From NCBI RefSeq assembly GCF_042852765.1, contig NZ_AP031414.1: 64,000 nucleotides of DNA. One strand, 5' to 3'. Numbering within the stretch: position 1 is the first letter of the stretch; every line of letters begins with the position of its first letter. Below the pieces are notes generated by a model, which saw only the letters and a list, made by a program, of their open reading frames with translations, ran no database searches and had not been told where the DNA came from. Origin of the DNA: Schaedlerella glycyrrhizinilytica_A. Its GTDB lineage: Bacteria > Bacillota > Clostridia > Lachnospirales > Lachnospiraceae. Of this stretch, positions 42,900 to 51,967 are shown one piece after another. The position numbers and the translations under genes were made by a program.

Positions 42900-44504
42900 C
42901 TGCCGTTCTCCCTGGCATATTCTTTCGGCGTCATCCCCGTCGCCTTTTTAAACGCGATACTGAAATAATGTGGATCGCTGAACCCGACTTTTTCTGCGAT
43001 CTCATAATTTTTCAGCTTTGTCTGACAGAGAAGCTGCTTTTTCCATACGGATATTGGACAGCGCTTCCAAAAACGTCATTCCGGTCGCTTCTTTAAAAAT
43101 GCTGCTGAACCGGCTTGTACTGATATTTAGGTATTCACAGATCTGGTTCAGTCCCAGTTCGCTGTTCCCGTAATGTTCCCGTATATAATCCAACGCCATT
43201 GCCGCCTGACGTTCCCCGCTCGTCTGCCCGGAACGTACGCGCGCCTCCATTCCCTTTGCCGCATATTGCCGGACAAGTTTCATCGCTTCTTTTATGGAAT
43301 ATGCCGACGCCACAGACGAAATCACATCTTCCGGAAGCGTAAACGCCTCGTCTGTCTCTTTTACCATCTCATGGATCACATGCAGCAGACGGTTTAAATA
43401 TCCCCATGCCCGGTTTCTTCCGACCATTCTCTCACGGATCCATGTCTCAATATGATCGAGATGTTCTTCCATCTTGGCTTTGTCACCGCTCCGGATCGCC
43501 AGCGAGATCTTTTTCAATTCTCCGGAAAGATCTTTAAAATCCGCCTCGCAGAGCTTCTCCTCACAGTCAAATATCGCTCCCATTCCACGGCTGTAACGAT
43601 ATTTCAACGCTTCCGCCGCACATTCGTAAGACTGATAAAGAAGATCCGGCGTATCCACATAACACCCAATCGAAATGGAAACACATAATTTCATCGCCCG
43701 GTAGACATTTTCCTGGATCTCCCTGCAGATTTCTTCCACTTCCCTGCGAAATTCGTTCGGTCGGTTTGTCCAGAACAGGATGCAGATCCGGTTATCCGAA
43801 TCCCGGTATGCGATCCCTGCGTGATGTTCTGCCACAATCTCGCCGCTGACATTCTCCACAACAAATGCCATCAGCGCGCTCTCTTTTTTCAGTTCTCCCT
43901 CATTGCCGCCTTTCCATTCCGCATAAAGGTCAATATCCACCGCGGCCACACGGAATGCGCTTCCCTCGATCCGCACACCAAACTCATCCAGTTCCTGAAG
44001 ACACTGCATCGTATCCTGCGTTCCCTGCACAAGTCTTTGCAGCGCTTTTCCGATGATCACGGATTCATTCTTCGTATAATTACGGTATGCCCGCGACAGC
44101 GTATCCAACCGCTGTTCCTGTTTTCGCTCTCCATCCAGCTTTTTCCGGATCCTTGTCAGCACTTCGGAAAGTTCTTTCGCTGTCACCGGTTTCAGGATAT
44201 ACTCCGCCACTTTGTACTGGAGTGCCTGTTTTGCGTACTCAAAATCACTGTAACCGCTGAAAATGATGATCGTCGTCTGCGGGCAGTTCTCATACAGCCA
44301 CTTGCTCAGACCCATACCGTCAATGTGCGGCATACAGATGTCTGTCAGCACCACATCAACCGGATGTTCTTTTACAAATTCGATCGCATCTTTTCCATTC
44401 TCGCAGTCACCGACCAATTCAAAGCCAAGCTGATTCCACTCCAGTTTCTTTCCGATCGCTTTCCGCACCAGGATCTCATCATCTACCAACAATACCTTAT
44501 ACAT
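42896..44504 (-). pseudogene. YesN-like response regulator, frameshifted in the last HTH
   Basis: An N-terminal receiver (VDDEILVRKAIGKKLEWNQL, phospho-Asp in DVVLTDICMPHID, switch Lys in YILKPVTAKE) leads to a middle helical region and an AraC-type DNA-binding domain (LGLNQICEYLNISTSRFSSI). The frame as read ends at a stop at 43002 after MEKAASLSDKAEKL. In the next frame the sequence continues LLCQTKLKNYEIAEKVGF and on to KKATGMTPKEYARENGR, ending at the TGA at 42896-42898 that overlaps the kinase ATG. The second helix-turn-helix is thus cut off. Loss of one copy of a tandem AAGCA would explain the shift. It could be a real mutation, a phase-variable site or an assembly error. Confidence 0.75.
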
Positions 44505-44571
44505 CTTTTTCTCTCCTGTATCGCAAACTTAAATTAAGTATACACCAAGTCTTTGGAGTTGAAAAGCAAAA

Positions 44572-44621
44572 ACGGGACGCTGTGGCACAGGTGGTCTCCC
44601 ACTTATGTCATAGCGCCCCGT
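44572..44621 (-). terminator. Terminator of the PTS operon
   Basis: ACGGGACGCTGTG (44572-44584) pairs with CATAGCGCCCCGT (44609-44621), two mismatches or wobbles. On the minus strand it is followed by TTTTTGCTTTTC. It lies 25 nt past the IIA stop. Confidence 0.75.
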
Positions 44622-44645
44622 CTCTCACTTTATGACCGACAAGTT

Positions 44646-44969
44646 CTAGTTGTCTTTTTTGATCGTACGATAAACATCTACCAATTCTTTTGCAAGATCT
44701 TTGAACATCATTCCCGTCATCAGATGATCCTGTCCGTGAACCATCAAAAGTGACATTTCCACAGAATCTCCGTTCGCTTCCTGTGTCAGCATCTCAGTCT
44801 GTGTGTGATGTGCTTCAAGCAGAGACTTCTCCGCCGCCCGGATCTTTTCGTCTGCAAGGTCAAAATTACCCTCTTTCGCTGCATGGATCGCCTCCATGGC
44901 AGAACTCTTTCCGTCTCCGCCGTAGATGATCAGATTCATGATCGCCTGTATATTCTTCTCGTCCATCAT
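44646..44969 (-). CDS. PTS lactose/cellobiose-family IIA component
   Basis: 107-residue soluble phosphocarrier. It has the IIA-Lac fold: ESIHAAKEGN-like helix (EAIHAAKEGNFDLADEKIRA), EAHHTQTEML and the active-site region SLLMVHGQDHLMTGMMFKDL, where the His is phosphorylated by HPr. It is the last gene of the IIC - TIM-barrel - IIB - IIA operon. The substrate class is beta-disaccharides or chitobiose, but no glycosidase is nearby. Confidence 0.93.
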   Translation of the reverse strand: MMDEKNIQAIMNLIIYGGDGKSSAMEAIHAAKEGNFDLADEKIRAAEKSLLEAHHTQTEMLTQEANGDSVEMSLLMVHGQDHLMTGMMFKDLAKELVDVYRTIKKDN

Positions 44970-44971
44970 TC

Positions 44972-45298
44972 TTATCCTTCCATCAACTGATTTGCAAAAT
45001 CCAGAACTTTTGCACCGTTCATCATTCCATAGTCTGCCATTGGGATCACACCTACCGGAATCCCTTTCGGCTCCATCTTTTTCTTAAAATCCGCTTCCAT
45101 AAAACGTACCTGTGGTCCCAATAGAACTACGTCGATATGCTGTTTTTCCGCATAATCCGGTGCTTCTGCCGCTGCCACCGCAAAAATCTCCGCATCCACG
45201 CCCTGTTCTTCGGCTGCTTTCTGCATCTTTGAAACCAAAAGACTTGTACTCATTCCTGCTGCACATGCCAGCATGATCGTTTTCTTTTCCATATCCAA
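44972..45298 (-). CDS. PTS lactose/cellobiose-family IIB component
   Basis: 108-residue phosphotransferase unit. The phosphorylated Cys lies in the N-terminal loop IMLACAAGMSTSLLVSKMQ, with Cys8/9 spacing typical of IIB-Cel. The rest (DVVLLGPQVRFMEADFKKKM; PVGVIPMADYGMMNG) matches the family. The IIA gene begins 3 nt past its stop, so the pair are tightly coupled. Confidence 0.93.
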   Translation of the reverse strand: MDMEKKTIMLACAAGMSTSLLVSKMQKAAEEQGVDAEIFAVAAAEAPDYAEKQHIDVVLLGPQVRFMEADFKKKMEPKGIPVGVIPMADYGMMNGAKVLDFANQLMEG

Positions 45299-45308
45299 AA
45301 CTTCCTTT

Positions 45309-46205
45309 CTACCGATTGATCGAACGCGCGATCATAGATACTGTATGACGTACGCCCCGAAGCGCCTTGCTGATCGCCAGCAGATTTTCCACCGGTGCAA
45401 CTCCGCCGTATCCCGCATCTCCGATATGTTGAATATCGACTCCGCAAATCTTATTCATGATCGCAATCTCCTTGATCGTATCTTCGTCGGAACTTTCCTG
45501 ACTCGTTCCGATCGCAGACAGTACCAGACCGCCGCAGCGATGAACTTCTTTCACTACACGCTTCAGTTCGTCTGTGTCAAATCCCGGTACGGTTCCCACC
45601 GCCGGAACCAAAATCACATCCGCACCTGCTTCCACAAATTTCTTTGCAGTTGCAAGATCCGCTACCGGCTCGTCTGATCCGGCGCCATGCATCTTTCCTG
45701 CGATGACCATTCCCGAGAAATGTTCTTTTGTCAGACGGATCGCTTTCTCGATCTGTTCGTTTGTCACTCCGGTTCCCGGATTTCCGGTCAGACATACAAA
45801 ATCAAATCCGAGCTCTTCCAAACGTTTTACCGTCTCCAGATTGAGCTGGCGTCCTTTCGGAATCTCCAGTCTGTCTTCCAGCATCTCCGCTTCGAGATCT
45901 ACCGGTTCCAGATTAACGCCGATCGGACGTCCTACCAGACGATGTAATTCCGAAACAAAATTATCCTTGTCGTGCTCCAAACCGTAAATGTCCGGCTCCA
46001 GAACATCCACACAGTTGAGCAGGATCAGATCCGCTCCGAATGCACGGGCAATCTCTGCATTTGTGATGTCGCCGATATATGTTTCTCTTGTTGCCACATT
46101 CTCTGAAAGAATGACACGCCCCTCGCTCGCTTTAATACTCTGTTTCAACTCTGCCGCATTCATTGCCAGCATTTCTGATGTGTTTGCACTAATCAGCCGT
46201 TTCAT
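45309..46205 (-). CDS. TIM-barrel protein of a PTS-associated family
   Basis: 298 residues, cytoplasmic. It looks like a TIM barrel: repeated strand-helix units GADLILLNCVDVLEPDIYGL, LEELGFDFVCLTGNPGTGVT, VIAGKMHGAGSDEPVADL and ADVILVPAVGTVPGFDTDEL, with CGVDIQHIGDAGYGGVAPVE near the end. Such proteins occur in lactose-type PTS operons and are often labelled DUF7916 or mis-annotated as haloacid dehalogenase; the HAD motif DxDxT is absent here. It sits between IIC and IIB, so it probably acts on the incoming phosphosugar. The reaction is unknown. Confidence 0.6.
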   Translation of the reverse strand: MKRLISANTSEMLAMNAAELKQSIKASEGRVILSENVATRETYIGDITNAEIARAFGADLILLNCVDVLEPDIYGLEHDKDNFVSELHRLVGRPIGVNLEPVDLEAEMLEDRLEIPKGRQLNLETVKRLEELGFDFVCLTGNPGTGVTNEQIEKAIRLTKEHFSGMVIAGKMHGAGSDEPVADLATAKKFVEAGADVILVPAVGTVPGFDTDELKRVVKEVHRCGGLVLSAIGTSQESSDEDTIKEIAIMNKICGVDIQHIGDAGYGGVAPVENLLAISKALRGVRHTVSMIARSINR

Positions 46206-46234
46206 ATTTTCAAAGCTCCTTCAATTCTTGTTTA

Positions 46235-47509
46235 TTATTTTGCCTGTTCTTCGTCTGCTTTGAAGCGTTTCTCAACTGCCGCCACAAACGGAAGGTATAA
46301 CAGGATATCCGCTACGACCAGGATGATCTGCAGGATCGATGCCCGGATACTTCCCGTCGCAAGGAAACCACTGATAACCGGCGGTGTTGTCCAGCCAGGC
46401 GCTGTATAAGTCAGCGGTACCAGTCCCGATGCCATGGATAAGTAGGAAATGATCAGGTTTACAACCGGCGCTACAACAAACGGGATCAGAAGCAGGATGT
46501 TCAATACAACCGGAATACCGAACATTGTCGGCTCATTGATGTTGAACAGTCCCGGAACTACCGTGATCGGAGTCAGTGTCTTCGCCTGTTTACTTGCATT
46601 CTTTCTGCGCGCCATCCATGCCAGAGCAAGTACAAGACCGATCGTCGCTCCGGCTCCGCCGATGTATACAAAGTTGTCAACAAACGGTGTTGTGAAAATA
46701 TGCTGCAGGTTTTCTCCTGCTTTGAATGCTTCTGCATTCTCTCCGAGGTTTGTCAGCCAGATCGGCTCCATGATCTTATTTACGATGTTTCCGCCGTGGA
46801 GACCAACGAACCAGAGACCGCTACAACACATTACGAGGATCACAACACCAATGATATTGTTTCCGAGTAATCCGAGCGGTGTTCCGAGTACAGTCTTTGC
46901 GATCATGTGAAGGTTCGGCAGTTTGAATGCATCCAGAACTCCGTAAACGATCAGCCATCCTACTATCAATGTTGCTCCCGGAAGGATCGCGCTGAAACTT
47001 TTGGATACTGCAGGCGGTACGCTGTCCGGCATTTTGATCTGGATATTATGATTGATAAACCACTGGTATACCCATCCGTTGATCAGACCAAGTACGATCG
47101 CTACGAACAGTCCCTGTGCTGCCATATAAGTCGTCGGCATTCCGTTTCCTGCTTCACCGGTAACAAACGGTGTAACAAGGATGAATGTAGACAGTGAAAC
47201 GATTCCGGAAGGAACTCCGTCTACATTATACTGTTTTGTCAGACTATATGCAATTCCGAAACTTGCCACCAATCCGATCAGACCGAAACTGCTGTCAGAT
47301 CCTTTCCACAGGTATGTTGCAATTCCCATGTCTCCCAGCCATTTCTCCAACGGCGGGATTGCGAAACCTGTTGCGATTACCATCAGCAGAGAACCGATGA
47401 TAAGAAGCGGCATTGCCAATGTGATACCATCTCTGATTGCGATCAGAAATTTGTTGCTGGCCATCTTTGAAGCGACCGGCATCAGCTTTTCATTCAAAAA
47501 CTTATTCAT
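46235..47509 (-). CDS. PTS lactose/cellobiose-family IIC permease
   Basis: 424 residues from the ATG at 47509 (AAAGGAG upstream); an upstream ATG at 47542 is less likely. It is a polytopic membrane transporter of the Lac/Cel IIC family: FLIAIRDGITLAMPLLIIGS, VDGVPSGIVSLSTFILVTPF, LWFVGLHGGNIVNKIMEPIW (substrate-site GxHG-like) and FNINEPTMFGIPVVLNILLL, the NEP motif of the family. It is the first gene of the operon and is divergent from a ROK repressor. Confidence 0.93.
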   Translation of the reverse strand: MNKFLNEKLMPVASKMASNKFLIAIRDGITLAMPLLIIGSLLMVIATGFAIPPLEKWLGDMGIATYLWKGSDSSFGLIGLVASFGIAYSLTKQYNVDGVPSGIVSLSTFILVTPFVTGEAGNGMPTTYMAAQGLFVAIVLGLINGWVYQWFINHNIQIKMPDSVPPAVSKSFSAILPGATLIVGWLIVYGVLDAFKLPNLHMIAKTVLGTPLGLLGNNIIGVVILVMCCSGLWFVGLHGGNIVNKIMEPIWLTNLGENAEAFKAGENLQHIFTTPFVDNFVYIGGAGATIGLVLALAWMARRKNASKQAKTLTPITVVPGLFNINEPTMFGIPVVLNILLLIPFVVAPVVNLIISYLSMASGLVPLTYTAPGWTTPPVISGFLATGSIRASILQIILVVADILLYLPFVAAVEKRFKADEEQAK

Positions 47510-47607
47510 GATCTTTTCTCCTTTTCTCATTTCCTTTTGCATTCTTAGTTATAAATTATAACCAATCATCCATAAGATACATTAATTTTCGCGATAAATA
47601 ACGTTTC

Positions 47608-47632
47608 TTTATGTTTCATACCATAACATAAA
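47608..47632. promoter_or_regulatory. Candidate ROK operator between IIC and the ROK gene
   Basis: The gene-free stretch 47510-47871 is very AT-rich. It contains the inverted repeat TTTATGTT (47608-47615), nine bases, AACATAAA (47625-47632). A possible minus-strand -10 (TATAAT, near 47564-47569) serves the PTS operon. ROK regulators bind such spaced dyads; the assignment is inference. Confidence 0.45.
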
Positions 47633-47871
47633 CTTTCATTTTTGTATATAATTAGTTTTAAATTATAATTAATATCAGCTTTTTATATAAATTTTAGCAT
47701 CATTTTTTGTGCATTTTTACTCTGTTTTTGCCGTTTTAAATAATTCTCATCTGTTTTTTAATTTTAAAAAATAATTAATTCATGTATTTTTCGATATTTT
47801 TGAATGACCAATTTCATTTTTCGTGTTATAATTTTGTTGAAAGCATCTTTACAAGGAGAAAACCATATATT

Positions 47872-49068
47872 ATGAAAACAACCAAAAAGCAACAGCTTCT
47901 TTATTCCACGATTCTTCATAAAATATATACAAAACATACGATTTCCCGCATTGACATCGCACGGGATACCGGGATCACCCCCGCCACCGTCAGCCTGCTC
48001 ACTGCCGAGATGCTCTCCGATGATCTGATCCGGGAAGTCGGTGAGGAGATCGATCTGCAGGATAAGGTCGGACGCAAAAAAATCCTGCTTTCCGTCGCCC
48101 CCTCCCACTCTTATTATGTCGGCGCCGAAATATCGGAAAAATTCTTTTCCTTTGTTCTGACGGACAATACCGGTATCCTTTTGCAAAAAGAGACGGTATC
48201 GCACGACAAAAATTCCCCTGTTGATGCCGATTTCTTTGTGAAATCTCTCGCCGGATTTCTTGAGCAAACAGGATATTCCGATCAGGTACGGGGCATCGGC
48301 GTCGCGATTCCCGGTCACTACACAAAAGACGCTCCCGAAAAGATCCTGACCAACAATGCATCCTGGAAAAATTTCAACCTCAGAAAAATCGCCGAATGCT
48401 TTGACATCCCGCTCTATTTTTCCAACAATGTACATTGTATGACGAGAGCCGAATCTCTTTTTTATACGAAACCTGACGTCGACAACAGCAATTTCCTTTT
48501 CTTCCATATCGGTCGGGGCATCCACTGTACCCATCTGTACCACGACACGCTCTATGGAAGTCAGAATTTAAAGATCGGAGAGATCGGACACATGACGGTC
48601 CACCCGGACGGAGAATTATGCGAATGCGGAAAACATGGTTGTCTCCAGACCTACGCAAGCGAGACATGGCTGATCAAAAAAGCTCGTCTCCTCTACCACA
48701 GCAGTCCGGATACTTATTTACATCAGCTGGTAAACGATGAGCATGAGATTACGCTCCCCGTGATCTTAAATGCATACGAATTAGGGGACACTATTCTCGT
48801 CAAGCTGATCACCTTGGCAGTGAAAAGCATCGCTACCACGATCACCAACCTGAATATGATCATCGACTGCAAACGCGTATTTATACACGGAGAGTTATTC
48901 AATATTTCAAGCACGGTCGCTCTTTTAAAAAAGCAGCTTGATTTTGAACCGAACCTTTTTATGCTCCCCTCCAAACAGGAACTGATCATCAAGCCTTACT
49001 CTCCCTATACCGGGGCGATCGGAGCAGCCGCATTTGCAGTCTATCGTACGCTGTTATCCAAAGAATAG
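47872..49068 (+). CDS. ROK-family transcriptional repressor
   Basis: 398 residues from the ATG at 47872, with AAGGAG 13 nt upstream. The N-terminal winged helix-turn-helix (HTISRIDIARDTGITPATVS) is followed by a ROK sugar-kinase-like domain: SYYVGAEISEKFFSFVLTDN, GIGVAIPGHY, IGEIGHMTVHPDG and the zinc cluster CECGKHGCLQTYAS (Cys/His ligands). It lies divergent from the PTS operon, so it probably represses it and is released by the imported sugar. An upstream in-frame Met at 47782 is rejected because it lacks a ribosome binding site. Confidence 0.88.
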   Translation: MKTTKKQQLLYSTILHKIYTKHTISRIDIARDTGITPATVSLLTAEMLSDDLIREVGEEIDLQDKVGRKKILLSVAPSHSYYVGAEISEKFFSFVLTDNTGILLQKETVSHDKNSPVDADFFVKSLAGFLEQTGYSDQVRGIGVAIPGHYTKDAPEKILTNNASWKNFNLRKIAECFDIPLYFSNNVHCMTRAESLFYTKPDVDNSNFLFFHIGRGIHCTHLYHDTLYGSQNLKIGEIGHMTVHPDGELCECGKHGCLQTYASETWLIKKARLLYHSSPDTYLHQLVNDEHEITLPVILNAYELGDTILVKLITLAVKSIATTITNLNMIIDCKRVFIHGELFNISSTVALLKKQLDFEPNLFMLPSKQELIIKPYSPYTGAIGAAAFAVYRTLLSKE

Positions 49069-49108
49069 CTGTATTACCTTCTTATTAAATAACATTTTTA
49101 TCAGATAA

Positions 49109-49170
49109 AAGACTCCGCCCTGGAAGTCCATGCCGGTCGGCCCGGAACCTCCAAGGGGAGTCTTCTTTTT
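49109..49170 (+). terminator. Intrinsic terminator of the ROK gene
   Basis: AAGACTCC (49109-49116) pairs with GGAGTCTT (49157-49164), with further GC pairing inside, then CTTTTT. Repeat copy C2 begins at 49172, two bases after the T-run. Confidence 0.8.
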
Positions 49171-49171
49171 G

Positions 49172-49259
49172 TATAAGCAGCGAGCCAAAATCCGGGCTTG
49201 CCCGAGACCTTGGCAACTGCTTACAATCCCGGAATGTGCCTTTTGGCACTTCCGGTGAT
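49172..49259 (+). repeat. 88-nt two-hairpin repeat, copy C2
   Basis: TATAAGCAGCGAGCC to CTTCCGGTGAT, the same length as C1. It differs from C3 only at a few positions (for example AAAATCC for AAAGTCC and GGCAAC for GGCGAC). It follows the ROK terminator directly and ends 8 nt before the stop of the minus-strand epimerase gene at 49268. Confidence 0.9.
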
Positions 49260-49267
49260 TTTAGTCC

Positions 49268-50113
49268 TTATGCTCTTCCGTTTAATATTCTTGTAAACAT
49301 CTCATTTGCAAAAGTGAGATCTTCTTTCCACTCCGGATTTCCGGTATACCAGAACTCTGTGACATATTTTCTCACGCCAAGTTCCCATGCTTTTGTAACT
49401 GCGCTTTCAAAATCCACATGCCCGGTCCCGAACGGGATCTCCCGGAATTTTCCCGGAACCGTCTCTTTTAAGTGCATCGCCACGATATGCCCTTTCCCGA
49501 GTTCCAGATCTTCCAGCACGTCATTTTCATACGTCTTTGCCGCATTGGTGATATTTCCGATATCCGGATAGACGTTCAGATACGGCGATCCGACAAGCGT
49601 CACATACTTCATTGCCTTTTCCACCGTGTTCATAAACTCATTTTCCATCGTCTCAAAGCCCATGGTCACGCCTGCTTTTGCCGCCATATCCGCCGCTTTT
49701 TTCAGATTGGCAAGGAAACGCTTCTTTGTCTCAAATGTGGATTCTTCATAATATACATCATAGCCTGCCAGCTGGATGATCCGGATTCCCAGGTCTTCCG
49801 CAAGTCGGATCGCTTTTTCCATGATCTCGATTCCCCGCGCTTCCACTGCCGGATCACTGCTGCCAAGCGGATATTTCCGATGACCGCTCAAGCACATTGT
49901 CCGGATCGGCACGCCGGTTTCCTGCATCAGCTGTACCAGTCCCAACCGTTCTTCTTTCGTCATGTCCAATCTGGAAAGTTTCGCGTCTGTCTCATCGATA
50001 CTGATCTCCACAAAATCAAATCCCGCTTCTTTTGCCGTCAGAAGCTTTTCTCTCCATGTCAGATCGGACGGCATCGCTTTCTCGTACAAACCAAGGGTAT
50101 ACGCTCGTTCCAT
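49268..50113 (-). CDS. ulaE: L-ribulose/L-xylulose-5-phosphate 3-epimerase (UlaE/SgbU-like)
   Basis: 281 residues from the ATG at 50113 (AGGAG nine to ten bases upstream; the ATG at 50122 is too close). It is a xylose-isomerase-like TIM barrel that converts L-xylulose-5-phosphate to L-ribulose-5-phosphate. Family blocks: AGFDFVEISIDETDAKLSRL, PIRTMCLSGHRKYPLGSSDP, RIIQLAGYDVYYEESTFETK, MGFETMENEFMNTVEKAMKY, YLNVYPDIGNITNA and HLKETVPGKFREIPFGTGHV. It follows the lyxK gene by 41 nt, supporting a shared pathway. Confidence 0.88.
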   Translation of the reverse strand: MERAYTLGLYEKAMPSDLTWREKLLTAKEAGFDFVEISIDETDAKLSRLDMTKEERLGLVQLMQETGVPIRTMCLSGHRKYPLGSSDPAVEARGIEIMEKAIRLAEDLGIRIIQLAGYDVYYEESTFETKKRFLANLKKAADMAAKAGVTMGFETMENEFMNTVEKAMKYVTLVGSPYLNVYPDIGNITNAAKTYENDVLEDLELGKGHIVAMHLKETVPGKFREIPFGTGHVDFESAVTKAWELGVRKYVTEFWYTGNPEWKEDLTFANEMFTRILNGRA

Positions 50114-50154
50114 CGCTTTCATTCTCCTCTTTTCTTGTTTTCCTGTTTTCTTTT

Positions 50155-51669
50155 CTAGTTTTCAAAACATTCCCACACACTGCTCAAGCCCTCGATCACA
50201 CGGCGGTATGTCTGATATTTTTTCTCATAGACCGGTCCGTATTCCGGACGTGGCTGCACGGTTTTTGTGATCTTGACCGTCCGCCGGATTCCCTCTTCGT
50301 AATCCGCATACACGCCTGCCGCGATTCCCGCTGCGATCGCCGCTCCCTGTGCGCCCAGTTCCTTATCCTCGATCACGTCGATCGGGATCTGCAGTGCGTC
50401 CGCAAAGATCTGTACCCACACGTCGGAATTGGCTGCACCGCCCGAGAGCCGGATACTCTTCGGAACTTCCCGGTTGCGGAGCAGTTTCTTTACATGGGTC
50501 AGATGGGAAAATACGATCCCCTCATACACCGCACGCAGCATATGTTTTTTATTGTGGTACGCGGTCAGCCCGACAAACGTCCCTTTCGCCAGAGCATCTT
50601 CATTCGAACCGTTCAAAAACGGAAGAAAAATGATATTATTCTCCTGCGGCTCGATCGACTCTACCCATGTATTTGTCACATCGTACACCGATCCGCCGTT
50701 TTCTTTCGCCTCTTCCTTTTCATATCCCATCAGATTGCGGATGAACCATTCCATATTTCCCGCCGAAGTCGGACTGCTCTCCTCGATCAGATAATATCCC
50801 GGGATACAGAACATCGAATTTAACGCCACGGTTCCGTTCAAGACCGGCTCTTTTGCGATAAATTCATTGATACTCCACGTTCCCGCGATCATGCACATTT
50901 TCTCTTCATCCGAAAGACCGGAAGCAATTCCGCAGGCATTGACGTCAAACATTCCGGCAGCAACCGGCGTCCCCTCCGGGATCAGTGTCAGTTCGGCGGC
51001 TTCTTTCGTCACATGACCGCAGATGTCCGACGCGTGACGAAGCGGAGGAAGTTTTTCATACACCATATCCAGCCCCATATAGGAAAGTAATTCGCGGTCA
51101 TATTCTCCGGTATGCAGATTGACCAGATTTCCTCCCGAAAAATCCGTGTACTCCGCATAAGCTTCTCCGCTCATCCGATACCGCACATAATCTTTCACCG
51201 CAAATACATACCGTGTCTGTTCCAATACTTCCGGCTCATGATCTCGCAGCCATGCGAGAAGACTGACCGGCTGACATGCAAGGATGTCCTGACAAGTCTT
51301 TTCATATACTTTTTTCGCAGTTCCGTCTTCTTTCCACTGCTTCACATATGCCCATGCCCGCGCATCGGTGGAAATGATTCCGTTATAAGCGGGTTTTCCG
51401 TCTTTTCCGACCAGATACAGACCTTTTCCATGCCCGGAATAGGACACGCCCGCAATCTCTTTCGGATCGATCCCGCTCTTTTCGATCGCCTGACGCGCCG
51501 CCTTTGCATTTACCTGCCAGAGTTCCTCCATATCCCGCTCCGTATACCCCGGCTTCGGCGTTAATGTCACGGTGGGAACGCTTGCCACCGAAATCTGCAC
51601 TCCGTTCTCATCAAACAATGCCGCTTTGGAAAATGTTCCGCCATTGTCGATTCCCATCAAATATCTCAT
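50155..51669 (-). CDS. lyxK: L-xylulokinase-like FGGY kinase
   Basis: 504-residue FGGY kinase most similar in layout to LyxK: IDNGGTFSKAALFDENGVQI, TPKPGYTERDMEELWQVNAK, GVSYSGHGKGLYLVGKDGKP, ISTDARAWAYVKQWKEDGTA, MFDVNACGIASGLSDEEKMC and RLSGGAANSDVWVQIFADAL. It would phosphorylate L-xylulose to L-xylulose-5-phosphate, the substrate of the UlaE-like epimerase encoded next. It is separated from the upstream binding-protein gene by ~300 nt containing a hairpin and repeat C3. Confidence 0.85.
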   Translation of the reverse strand: MRYLMGIDNGGTFSKAALFDENGVQISVASVPTVTLTPKPGYTERDMEELWQVNAKAARQAIEKSGIDPKEIAGVSYSGHGKGLYLVGKDGKPAYNGIISTDARAWAYVKQWKEDGTAKKVYEKTCQDILACQPVSLLAWLRDHEPEVLEQTRYVFAVKDYVRYRMSGEAYAEYTDFSGGNLVNLHTGEYDRELLSYMGLDMVYEKLPPLRHASDICGHVTKEAAELTLIPEGTPVAAGMFDVNACGIASGLSDEEKMCMIAGTWSINEFIAKEPVLNGTVALNSMFCIPGYYLIEESSPTSAGNMEWFIRNLMGYEKEEAKENGGSVYDVTNTWVESIEPQENNIIFLPFLNGSNEDALAKGTFVGLTAYHNKKHMLRAVYEGIVFSHLTHVKKLLRNREVPKSIRLSGGAANSDVWVQIFADALQIPIDVIEDKELGAQGAAIAAGIAAGVYADYEEGIRRTVKITKTVQPRPEYGPVYEKKYQTYRRVIEGLSSVWECFEN

Positions 51670-51761
51670 TTTGCCTCCTCCTGTCCGATTTTCCTCTTTT
51701 TCCTGCTTCTCTTACTTTCTACTTTATCACATTTCAAAACAAACCGACAGATGGATCTTTG

Positions 51762-51818
51762 AACGGAAAAGGGGAGAAAATCCCTTTTCTTGAATTTTCT
51801 CCCCTTTTCCGTTTTTTT
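51762..51818 (+). terminator. 20-bp perfect hairpin with T-run, plus-strand orientation
   Basis: The arms 51762-51781 and 51794-51813 (AACGGAAAAGG... with ...CCTTTTCCGTT) are perfectly complementary over 20 bp, with a 12-nt loop and a T7 run after the right arm. As a terminator it reads on the plus strand, but both neighbouring genes run minus. On the minus strand it could act as a partial barrier or RNA-stabilising stem after the binding-protein gene. Confidence 0.7.
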
Positions 51819-51905
51819 ATAGGCAGCGAGCCAAAGTCCGGGCTTGCCCGAGACCTTGGCGACTGCTTACAATCCCGGAATGTGCCTTTTGGCACTTCCA
51901 GTGAT
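51818..51905 (+). repeat. 88-nt two-hairpin repeat, copy C3
   Basis: TATAGGCAGCGAGCC to CTTCCAGTGAT. It abuts the T-run of the hairpin at 51762-51818. A G-to-A change breaks one base pair in hairpin B. It ends 62 nt before the stop of the minus-strand binding-protein gene (51968). Confidence 0.9.
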
Positions 51906-51967
51906 CCAAGTACTATGCGTCACATAACCGCCTGTTCCCATCTGCCATGCAGGATATCCGTCTGTTC

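Noticed and set aside
47764..48543. 259-residue minus-strand ORF
   Set aside because: It is antisense to the ROK gene, whose HTH and zinc motifs are clear.
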